Assembly (NCBI GenBank): GCA_029883965.1 | Contig: JAOUIN010000083.1 | Span: 1-9,096, forward strand | DNA: 9,096 nucleotides | Direction: 5' to 3' | Source: Betaproteobacteria bacterium | GTDB lineage: Bacteria; Pseudomonadota; Gammaproteobacteria; Burkholderiales; SG8-41 | In this document: one piece after another, positions 1-6,177 of the stretch | Numbering within the stretch: the first letter of the stretch is position 1 | Layout: every line of letters begins with the position of its first letter | Notes under the pieces: generated by a model | What the model was told of the DNA's origin: nothing | Seen by the model: only the letters and a program-made list of their open reading frames with translations | Databases searched by the model: none | Position numbers and translations under genes: made by a program

Positions 1-1
1 G

Positions 2-1288
2 TGCCAGGATGTGGTCATCACGGGGGATGCGCTGCTGGGCGAGGGCAACGGACTGGATGCGCTGCCGATACCGGTGTCGACGCCGGGATTTGACGGCGCG
101 CCGACACTGACGGCGACCAATGTCATCACGAAGGATCCCGAGACCGGCATCCAGAATCACGGCACCTACCGCGCGGGTCTGAAGGCGCCGGACCGCATGG
201 TGGTGCGCATGGCCACGCGAGTGGGCGGGGCCGGCGGTTACCGCCATTACCAGAAACACCAGCAGCGTGGCGACAAGACCATGCCGATCGCCATCGTGCT
301 CGGTGCGCCGCCCTGCGTCGCCTTTGTCGCCCCGATGAAACTGCCGATCGATCTCGACGAGGTCGGTGTGGCCGGCGGTGTCGCCGGCGCGCCGATCAAC
401 GTCGTGCGCGCGAAAACCGTGGACCTGCTGGTGCCGGCGGAAGCCGAGATCGTCATCGAAGGCCTGATCGACACCGAGTTCGTCGAGCCCGAAGGTCCGT
501 TCGGCGAGTCCCACGGCCACGTCGCGCTGGAACAGTTCAACATGCCGATGCGGGTGACGGCGATCACCCACCGCAAGGGCGCGATCGTGGCCTCGTACCT
601 GAGCCAGGTCACGCCCAGCGAATCGAGCGCGATCAAGCGCGTCTCGTTCGAGCCGATGTTCCTGTCGCATCTGCGGAATACGCTGGGCATCAAGGGCGTC
701 ACGCGCGTAACGTTGCATGAACGTATGACCGCGCTGCGCCGCATGACGGTGGTGACCATTGCGGCTGGTACACCGCGCAGCGAAGTGTGGCGTGCGCTCT
801 ATGGCGTGACTTCGTTCAAGGCGGACTGCGGCAAGATCGGCATCGCGGTGAGCGAGGACATCGAGCCGGAGAATTCCGATGCGCTGTTCTGGGCGCTGGC
901 CTTTCGCATGAACCCTGTGGAAGATCTGCAGGTGCTGAAGCACCGCAGTGGCGGCCACGGCCCCGAGCGCGAGCACGAAACCGATCAGGAAGATGCCACG
1001 CTGCTGATCGATGCCACGGCCAAAGAAGTGCTGCCGCCGTTTGCATTGCCCAAGCAGGAGTACATGGAACGCGGCCGCAAGATCTGGGAGGAGATGGGCC
1101 TGCCCAAACTGCGGCCGCAGTCACCGTGGTTCGGCGCGGCGGAAGGGGACTGGCTGAAAGTGTGGGATGAAGGTGCGCGCCGTGCAGCGACCGGCGGTTA
1201 TCTCGAGAACGGCCGCATCAGTGAAAAAGCGCGGCGCAAAGGCCTCAAGCCGGAAACGAGTTACCGTCCGGATCGCGACAAGGATTGA
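2..1288 (+). CDS. UbiD-family prenylated-FMN-dependent decarboxylase, 3' part (5' end beyond window)
   Basis: The visible 428 codons cover most of a UbiD-type (de)carboxylase, a cytoplasmic enzyme that uses prenylated FMN made by UbiX to decarboxylate aromatic or alpha,beta-unsaturated acids reversibly. Recognisable blocks, numbered from the GTG at 11: Q-N-H-G-T-Y-R (48-54), which matches the cofactor/metal-binding Asn and catalytic Arg region of the family; G-G-Y-R-H-Y-Q (75-81); E-I-V-I-E-G (146-151); the hallmark E-G-P-F-G-E loop (161-166); and T-P-S-E (201-204), which aligns with the segment holding the conserved active-site Glu in E. coli UbiD. The C-terminal part A-L-A-F-R-M-N-P also matches. 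E. coli UbiD is about 500 residues and aligns well upstream of the first visible codon, so roughly 130 N-terminal residues lie outside. The frame is open to the left edge, so the GTG at 11 is not a start. The substrate is unknown; the sequence is divergent from UbiD itself, so ubiquinone synthesis is unlikely. It is convergent with the minus-strand run. Confidence 0.93.
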   Translation, partial: CQDVVITGDALLGEGNGLDALPIPVSTPGFDGAPTLTATNVITKDPETGIQNHGTYRAGLKAPDRMVVRMATRVGGAGGYRHYQKHQQRGDKTMPIAIVLGAPPCVAFVAPMKLPIDLDEVGVAGGVAGAPINVVRAKTVDLLVPAEAEIVIEGLIDTEFVEPEGPFGESHGHVALEQFNMPMRVTAITHRKGAIVASYLSQVTPSESSAIKRVSFEPMFLSHLRNTLGIKGVTRVTLHERMTALRRMTVVTIAAGTPRSEVWRALYGVTSFKADCGKIGIAVSEDIEPENSDALFWALAFRMNPVEDLQVLKHRSGGHGPEREHETDQEDATLLIDATAKEVLPPFALPKQEYMERGRKIWEEMGLPKLRPQSPWFGAAEGDWLKVWDEGARRAATGGYLENGRISEKARRKGLKPETSYRPDRDKD

Positions 1289-1300
1289 CGGATGACGGGA

Positions 1301-1336
1301 ACAAAAAAGCCGCGGCAGAAACCGCGGCTTTTTTGT
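1301..1336. terminator. Bidirectional Rho-independent terminator between convergent genes
   Basis: A perfect 15-bp inverted repeat (1301-1315 pairing with 1322-1336) encloses a 6-nt loop. The core is a GC-rich 9-bp stem, flanked by six A on the left and six T on the right, so it gives a hairpin plus U-tract in either direction. It starts 12 nt after the UbiD stop codon and lies 13 nt beyond the stop codon of the minus-strand binding-protein gene, so it can end both transcripts. Confidence 0.95.
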
Positions 1337-1349
1337 TGGATGACGATTG

Positions 1350-2327
1350 TTATCGCGGCTTGATGCCCGCTGAGGCAACGAGCTTCTTCCACTTGTCGAC
1401 TTCGGAACGGATGGCTGCAGCGAATTCCTCGGGACTGTCGCCCTCGGTTTCCATGCCGCGTTTGAGGTAGAGCTCCTTTACATCCTTGCGCGCAAGGATC
1501 TTCACCGACTCGGCATGCAGCAGTTTGATGATGGGCTGCGGTGTTTTTGCCGGGGCCAGCAGGCCGACCCACGATGCGTGCTGATAGCCCTTGACGCCGC
1601 TTTCGGCCAGTGTCGGCAGGTCAGGTGTTGCGATCGAGCGCTTGGCGCCGGTCACGGCAAGCGCGCGCAGCTTGCCGGCGCGGATATGCGGCAGGCTGGT
1701 GGAGCTTGCCGAAAAATTGACCTGTACTTCGCCGCCGAGCAGCGCGGTCATCGCCGGCGAGCCGCCCTTGTACGGTACCAGCAGCATCTTGGTGCCGCTC
1801 AGGTATTGGAAGAGCTCGGTCGCGAGGTGGGTGCTGGTGCCGACGCCGCTGAAGGCGCAGGTGATCTGCCCGGGTTTGCTTTTGAGCAGGGTTACGAGTT
1901 CCGGCACCGACTTCACGGGCAGGGACGGGTGCACGACCAGAATGTGCGGCAGATCCGCCAACTGGGTGATCGGGAGAAAATCGCGCACCGGGTCGAAGGG
2001 CATGTCGCGGTGCATGGCCGGCGTGATCGTAAACGACGCCGCGATGCCCAGCAGCGTGTAACCGTCGGGCGCGGACTTGGCGACCAGGTCGGTGCCGGTC
2101 AGGCTGCCGGCGCCGGGCCGGTTGTCGACGACGAAGTTCTGTTTCAGCGCTTCGCCGAGGCGGTCGGTGACGATGCGGGTGGCGACGTCGGTTGATCCGG
2201 CGGGGCTTTGCGGGACGATGACGCGTACGGGCCGCGACGGATAGTTGTCGGCGGCAACGGCGGGCGCTGCGGCCAGCAATGCGGCGGTACAGGCCGCTGC
2301 GGCGAACTGAAAACGGGTCTTGCGCAT
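1350..2327 (-). CDS. Bug/TctC-family periplasmic substrate-binding protein (TTT family), copy 1
   Basis: This 325-residue protein is of the normal length for the Bug (TctC) family, the periplasmic receptors of tripartite tricarboxylate transporters, which bind small carboxylates or related acids. It opens with a clear Sec signal peptide: M-R-K-T-R, a hydrophobic Ala/Leu stretch to about residue 22, then A-V-A-A-D with likely cleavage near residue 25-26. The mature part starts N-Y-P-S-R-P-V-R-V-I-V-P and has the family's ligand-loop motif P-A-G-S-T-D, then N-R-P-G-A-G-S and A-P-D-G-Y-T-L-L. I chose the ATG at 2327 because AGGAGG sits 5 nt upstream and the signal peptide begins there; an upstream in-frame start would add 39 unlikely residues and overlap the ThDP gene. 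It is the last gene of the run, 34 nt after the ThDP enzyme gene. No TctA/TctB membrane subunits are nearby. The ligand cannot be predicted. Confidence 0.95.
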   Translation of the reverse strand: MRKTRFQFAAAACTAALLAAAPAVAADNYPSRPVRVIVPQSPAGSTDVATRIVTDRLGEALKQNFVVDNRPGAGSLTGTDLVAKSAPDGYTLLGIAASFTITPAMHRDMPFDPVRDFLPITQLADLPHILVVHPSLPVKSVPELVTLLKSKPGQITCAFSGVGTSTHLATELFQYLSGTKMLLVPYKGGSPAMTALLGGEVQVNFSASSTSLPHIRAGKLRALAVTGAKRSIATPDLPTLAESGVKGYQHASWVGLLAPAKTPQPIIKLLHAESVKILARKDVKELYLKRGMETEGDSPEEFAAAIRSEVDKWKKLVASAGIKPR

Positions 2328-2332
2328 ATTTT

Positions 2333-2338
2333 CCTCCT
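2333..2338 (-). promoter_or_regulatory. Strong Shine-Dalgarno site for the first Bug-family gene
   Basis: The minus strand reads AGGAGG followed by 5 nt and ATG at 2327. This perfect site fixes the start of the gene at 2327 rather than at the upstream in-frame candidate at 2444. Confidence 0.9.
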
Positions 2339-2361
2339 GATGGTCAGCTTGCTTGTGGTTA

Positions 2362-4113
2362 TTACTCACCGTCATACCCCGGCAGTACGCGGGCGTCAAT
2401 GACGCACACGCCACCGGCCTTGACGATGGCGATGCCCTTCTCAATGGCGGGCTGCATGTCGGCCATGGTCGTGACCGGGCCTATGCCTTCCGCACCCTGG
2501 GCACGTGCCATCGCGGCGATGTCGATGTCAGGATCGATGATCTTCTGGCCGATCCAGGCGTTCGCCGATGGACGGCCGCGGTATTCGGCGACATGGCCCT
2601 GGTGACGCTCGTCGTTGAAGAACGACCGGTTGTTGCAGATGATCATCAGGCACGGAATCTGGTAGTGGGTGGCGGTCCACACGGCGGTGTTGCCCATCAG
2701 GAAGTTGCCGTCGCCCATCAGGCCGATGGGGATGCGGCCGCTGCCCTTGAGTGCGAGTGCAGCGCCTATGGTCAGTCCCGGACCCGCGCCGACGCCGCCG
2801 CCGCCGTCGAAGCCGAGGTAATCGAGCGGATGGCGGAAATGGGTGTAGGCGCCGCTCCAGCCCAGCGGCAGATGGGTGATGCTGACGTCCTGCTTGCCGA
2901 TCGCGGCATTGAGCGCATGGGCAAGCCCTTTCAGCGCCAGCGGCTCACCGGGCGCGCCGGCAAGCGCATAGCCGCTGCCTTCGATTTTCCGCGGTCGCGC
3001 AGTCACCGCGGCGGTCAGCAGCGGCACTGCAGCGTCGGGTTCGCAGTTCATCCACACGTCGGCCGGCGGCAGCGCCTGGTAGTCCATGCTCCACCCGCGG
3101 TGCAGGTGGCTGTCGCAGGAAATGTTGATGATCTTCGCGTTGACCGGTTTGCCGCCGAAGGTCTGCTTGAGTGCGCCTGCGAGGTCCAGCCAGTCGAGTG
3201 CGAGGATGACATCGGCCTCGGCCAGTACCTTTTTCGCGGCCGGCACCAGGCGGTTGGCCGGAGGCGCGGCGTGCAGCCGGTGGTCAGTGGGGAAGGAGGA
3301 GGCGAGCTTGATCTGGGTGATCACGCGCATGTCGAGTTTTTCGGCGAGCGCAACGCGGGCGCTCCAGTGGTCGAGCCGGCGCGAGCCGCGGCCGCAAAGC
3401 ATGACCGGGTTTTTCGCGGTCGACAGCAGCTTCGCCGCGGCCTCGATCTCGCTGTCGGCCGGACGCACCATCGGCGGCGGCGCAAATCGCGCCATGTCGG
3501 GCATGGGCAGCGGCGCTTCGAGTTTTTCTTCCTGGATGGTGACGTCGAGGTTGACGTACACCGGCGCGCGCGGCGCAGTGGCCGAGAGCTGCGCGCCGCG
3601 GATCATCGCTTCGACCGCGGCGGCGACCGAACCCGGCTGGTTGTCCCACTTGGTGAAGTTGCGCACCAGTGCGGCCTGGTCGGAGCAGGTATGGATCCAG
3701 TCGATCCACGGCCGGCGCTTGGCGGCGTCCCAGGGGCCGGTGGCGCCGAGGATCAGCATCGGCGCGCGGTCGCACCACGCGTTGAAGATCGGCATCGATG
3801 CGTGCATCAGGCCGACGTTCGAGTGCAGTGCCGCGGCCATCAGCTTGTTCGAGGCTTTCCAGTAGCCCTGCGCGATGGAGACGGCGTTTTCATCATGCAG
3901 GCACAGCACCATCTGGGGCTTCTTGTTGCCGAGATGGTTCACCAGACTGTCATGCAGTCCGCGGTAGCTGGCGCCGGGGTTGAGCGCGATGTAGTCGATG
4001 TCGAGCGCGCGCAGCGTGCCGGCGATGACGTCGCTGCCATAGAGCGCGTCGCTCGCAGGCGAGGGGATCGGTGTTTCGTGCTTGATGGCTGCTGCGCTGG
4101 TATTCGAGGTCAT
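2362..4113 (-). CDS. Thiamine-diphosphate-dependent enzyme, acetolactate synthase/benzoylformate decarboxylase-like
   Basis: This 583-residue protein has the three-domain layout of ThDP-dependent 2-oxoacid decarboxylases, lyases and synthases. The N-terminal PYR domain (about 25-195) carries L-N-P-G-A-S (44-49) and the H-D-E-N-A segment, where Glu75 is the expected cofactor-activating glutamate. A central domain follows (about 220-365). The C-terminal PP domain has the ThDP/Mg motif G-D-G at 467-469, ending in N-N at 494-495. Enzymes of this fold cleave or join C-C bonds next to a carbonyl in the cytoplasm. The sequence does not show whether this is a decarboxylase, an aldehyde-condensing enzyme or a 2-hydroxyacyl lyase. 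It is probably not the biosynthetic acetolactate synthase: no small regulatory subunit is adjacent and the context is catabolic. The ATG at 4113 was chosen because GGAG lies 5 nt upstream and longer versions would run into the preceding binding-protein gene. It is flanked on both sides by Bug-type genes (gaps 28 and 34 nt). Confidence 0.92.
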   Translation of the reverse strand: MTSNTSAAAIKHETPIPSPASDALYGSDVIAGTLRALDIDYIALNPGASYRGLHDSLVNHLGNKKPQMVLCLHDENAVSIAQGYWKASNKLMAAALHSNVGLMHASMPIFNAWCDRAPMLILGATGPWDAAKRRPWIDWIHTCSDQAALVRNFTKWDNQPGSVAAAVEAMIRGAQLSATAPRAPVYVNLDVTIQEEKLEAPLPMPDMARFAPPPMVRPADSEIEAAAKLLSTAKNPVMLCGRGSRRLDHWSARVALAEKLDMRVITQIKLASSFPTDHRLHAAPPANRLVPAAKKVLAEADVILALDWLDLAGALKQTFGGKPVNAKIINISCDSHLHRGWSMDYQALPPADVWMNCEPDAAVPLLTAAVTARPRKIEGSGYALAGAPGEPLALKGLAHALNAAIGKQDVSITHLPLGWSGAYTHFRHPLDYLGFDGGGGVGAGPGLTIGAALALKGSGRIPIGLMGDGNFLMGNTAVWTATHYQIPCLMIICNNRSFFNDERHQGHVAEYRGRPSANAWIGQKIIDPDIDIAAMARAQGAEGIGPVTTMADMQPAIEKGIAIVKAGGVCVIDARVLPGYDGE

Positions 4114-4118
4114 GCCTG

Positions 4119-4122
4119 CTCC
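4119..4122 (-). promoter_or_regulatory. Shine-Dalgarno site for the ThDP-enzyme gene
   Basis: The minus strand reads GGAG, 5 nt before the ATG at 4113. This supports the 4113 start over the open-frame extension to 4221, which would overlap the preceding gene by about 80 nt. Confidence 0.65.
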
Positions 4123-4141
4123 GCTGTGGGATGTTGGTGGA

Positions 4142-5110
4142 TCAATTGACTGTTGCACCCGAGGCCTTGATGATTTTGGCCCACTTGGTGAATTCGGACT
4201 GCAGATGCCGGGCAAACGCATCGCGTGTGCTGCCGACCGCGACGCTGCCGCTGTTCTTCATGCGTTCTTTCATTTCCGCGCTCTGCATGATCTTCGCGGC
4301 GTGGCCGTTGAGGAAATCCAGGATGTCTGCGGGCGTGCCGGCGGGCGCGAGCACGCCGTACCACTGGCTGGACTGGTAACCCTTCAAGCCGGCTTCGGCC
4401 ACGGTCGGTAATGCGGGCATGGCAGGCAAGCGCTCGGTGGTGGTGACGCCGAGCGCGCGCAGTCTGCCGTTCTCGATGTACGGGATTGCGGCGAGCGCGG
4501 GCATGAACATCACGGTGATCTCCCCCGAGATGATCGCCGTGATCGCCGGTCCGGTGCCGCGGTACGGTACATGCACCATGCGGGTTCCGGTCAGCGTGTT
4601 GAACAGTTCCGCGGCAAGGTGCGGCGTGCTGCCGCTGGCCGATGAAGCGTAATTCAACTGGCCCGGCCGTGCCTTGGCGAAAGCAATCAGTTCGCGCACG
4701 GATTTGACCGGCAGCGACGGATGCACGACGAGGATGTTCGGTGCGTGCGCGAGCAGGCTGATCGGTTCGAAGTCCTTGATCGGGTCGTAGGTCACGTTCT
4801 TGTAGAGGCTGGGTGTCGTGACGAAATTTGCGCCGTTGACCAGCAGCGTGTAGCCGTCCTTCGGCGATTTCGCCACCATCTCGCTGCCGATCATGCCGTT
4901 GGCGCCGGCGCGATTGTCGATCACCACCGGCTTGCCGATGGCCTCGGACAGTTTCTGGCCGAGCAGCCGGCCCGCAGTGTCAACACCGCCGCCCGCGGGA
5001 AACGGCACGACGATGCGCAGCGGTCCTGCCGGGTAGGATTGTGCGGACGACGTCGCGACAGCGCACAGCAATATTGCGGCCAGTGCGGCGCGGGCAAAAG
5101 GCAGTTTCAT
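4142..5110 (-). CDS. Bug/TctC-family periplasmic substrate-binding protein (TTT family), copy 2
   Basis: This is a second 322-residue binding protein of the TTT (Bug) family. It has a signal peptide (M-K-L-P-F-A-R, then a hydrophobic core to about residue 18, cleavage probably after S-S-A near residue 24), then Y-P-A-G-P-L-R-I-V-V-P-F-P-A-G-G-G-V-D with the ligand-loop motif, N-R-A-G-A-N-G, and K-D-G-Y-T-L-L. It shares the block I-L-V-V-H-P-S-L-P-V-K-S-V with the other binding protein in this run, but the ligand-loop region differs (P-A-G-G-G-V-D here, P-A-G-S-T-D there), so the two probably bind different ligands. The ATG at 5110 has GAGGAG 7 nt upstream; a GTG 18 nt further up overlaps that ribosome site and is less likely. 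The gene follows the amidohydrolase by 50 nt and precedes the ThDP gene by 28 nt. A Cys in the signal core lacks a proper lipobox, so a soluble periplasmic protein is expected. Confidence 0.95.
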   Translation of the reverse strand: MKLPFARAALAAILLCAVATSSAQSYPAGPLRIVVPFPAGGGVDTAGRLLGQKLSEAIGKPVVIDNRAGANGMIGSEMVAKSPKDGYTLLVNGANFVTTPSLYKNVTYDPIKDFEPISLLAHAPNILVVHPSLPVKSVRELIAFAKARPGQLNYASSASGSTPHLAAELFNTLTGTRMVHVPYRGTGPAITAIISGEITVMFMPALAAIPYIENGRLRALGVTTTERLPAMPALPTVAEAGLKGYQSSQWYGVLAPAGTPADILDFLNGHAAKIMQSAEMKERMKNSGSVAVGSTRDAFARHLQSEFTKWAKIIKASGATVN

Positions 5111-5117
5111 GGTCCAT

Positions 5118-5123
5118 CTCCTC
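5118..5123 (-). promoter_or_regulatory. Shine-Dalgarno site for the second Bug-family gene
   Basis: The minus strand reads GAGGAG followed by 7 nt and the ATG at 5110. An ATG immediately after GAGGAG (5117) is out of frame with the gene, and the in-frame GTG at 5128 overlaps the site, so 5110 is the preferred start. Confidence 0.8.
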
Positions 5124-5160
5124 GTCACTTGCTTGAAGCCGGACTACCTTGAATCCCGGC

Positions 5161-6177
5161 CTACTTGATTCCCAATAATCCTGCGCCGGTATCCCAGCAC
5201 ACGGCACGTCTAGAGGCATCATCTAAATCGTTGTTTTTATTTATAAATTTTACCGGATCCGGGTCGCGCAGCGGGAACGGATAATCGCTGCCCAGTGCCA
5301 CCTGGCCGGCGCCGACGCGCGCAATCAGATATTGAAACGCAGCGTCATCGTGCAGCACCGTATCGTAATAAAGATTGTCCGCGTAATGTCCCAACGGATT
5401 TTTGACCGGGCCTTTGGCAAACGGCGGCGCGGTGACGCGGCCGCGGTCGATGCGTCCGAACTGGTACGGCACGCAGCCGCCGCCGTGCACCAGCAGCACG
5501 CGCAATTTCGGAAAACGGTCAAACACGCCGCCCAGCAGCAATGCCGCCGCGGCGAACGTGGTCTCGCTGGGATTGCCGACGAGGATGTGCAGGAACAGCC
5601 GGCGGATGCGCGGCGGTACTGCGAGGTCGGCCGGGTGGATGATCACCGGCACGTTGAGTTCCTGCGCCGCGGCCCAGAAGGCGTCGAACTGCGGCGCATC
5701 GAGGCCTTCTTCCTCGACACGTGCACCGATCTGCACGGCGCGGTGCCCGAGTTTCTGCACGGCGTGACGCAGTTCGTCTGCGGCCAGCGCCGCGTCCTGC
5801 AGCGGCACCATGGCTGCGGCGGCATAACGGTCGGGACGTTGCGTGACCATCCCTGCGAGTGTTTCGTTTTGCGCGCGCGCCAGCCATTGTGCGGACTCGG
5901 CTGGCAGGTGATAGCCGGCAAGATCCATCCAGCCCGACAGCAGTTGTACATTGATGCCCGCTTCATCCATCCATTTGAGGCGCGCCGCTTCGTCGTTGAG
6001 CGGCGGGATCAGCGGCATGCCGGTGAGGCGGCCGCCGACGGCGATGCGCGTGGCGCCGTCGTCGCCCTTGACGATCTTTACGTCATGACGTGCACCTTCG
6101 GCATTGATGCGATCGACCAGCGGTTGGCCGACATGATGCGCATGAATGTCGAGGCAGCGCGGTTTTGCTGCATTCAT
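5161..6177 (-). CDS. ACMSD-like amidohydrolase-superfamily metal-dependent decarboxylase
   Basis: This 338-residue protein belongs to the Amidohydrolase_2 group that includes 2-amino-3-carboxymuconate-6-semialdehyde decarboxylase (ACMSD) and gamma-resorcylate decarboxylase, TIM-barrel enzymes that use one divalent metal for non-oxidative decarboxylation; some relatives are hydratases or hydrolases. The expected metal and catalytic residues are present and spaced as in ACMSD: D-I-H-A-H (His12, His14), V-I-I-H-P-A-D (His181), L-V-H-G-G-G (His231) and G-S-D-Y-P-F-P-L (Asp298). There is no signal peptide, so it should be cytoplasmic. The ATG at 6177 overlaps the TGA of the alpha/beta hydrolase gene (ATGA), with GGAG 9 nt upstream, so translation is probably coupled. 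The last 30 residues are unusual: residues 309-320 are encoded by a strongly AT-rich patch, and the usual C-terminal N-A block of the family reads D-T-G-A-G. A ring-fission or aromatic-acid decarboxylase role is inference from fold and neighbours. Confidence 0.9.
   Translation of the reverse strand: MNAAKPRCLDIHAHHVGQPLVDRINAEGARHDVKIVKGDDGATRIAVGGRLTGMPLIPPLNDEAARLKWMDEAGINVQLLSGWMDLAGYHLPAESAQWLARAQNETLAGMVTQRPDRYAAAAMVPLQDAALAADELRHAVQKLGHRAVQIGARVEEEGLDAPQFDAFWAAAQELNVPVIIHPADLAVPPRIRRLFLHILVGNPSETTFAAAALLLGGVFDRFPKLRVLLVHGGGCVPYQFGRIDRGRVTAPPFAKGPVKNPLGHYADNLYYDTVLHDDAAFQYLIARVGAGQVALGSDYPFPLRDPDPVKFINKNNDLDDASRRAVCWDTGAGLLGIK

Noticed and set aside
11..13. GTG as the start codon of the UbiD gene
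   Set aside because: The frame is open to the window edge and the alignment to UbiD continues upstream; about 130 N-terminal residues would be missing.
2328..2444. Upstream in-frame start for the first Bug-family gene
   Set aside because: It would add 39 residues before a complete signal peptide and overlap the ThDP gene; AGGAGG is placed for the start at 2327.
2353..4149. A 598-codon open frame on the + strand, opposite the ThDP-enzyme gene
   Set aside because: The translation is rich in Arg, Gly, Ala, His and Asp with no recognisable domain, typical of the antisense frame of a GC-rich gene; the minus-strand gene shows clear ThDP motifs.
5054..5110. Lipoprotein signal in the second Bug-type protein because of a Cys in the signal core
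   Set aside because: The residues before the Cys (I-L-L) do not fit a lipobox, and a normal Ala-type cleavage site follows.
5220..5262. A clear sigma-70 promoter in the AT-rich patch
   Set aside because: TATAAA-like words occur on the minus strand, but no convincing -35 element is found at the right spacing, so it is kept only as a possibility in the findings.
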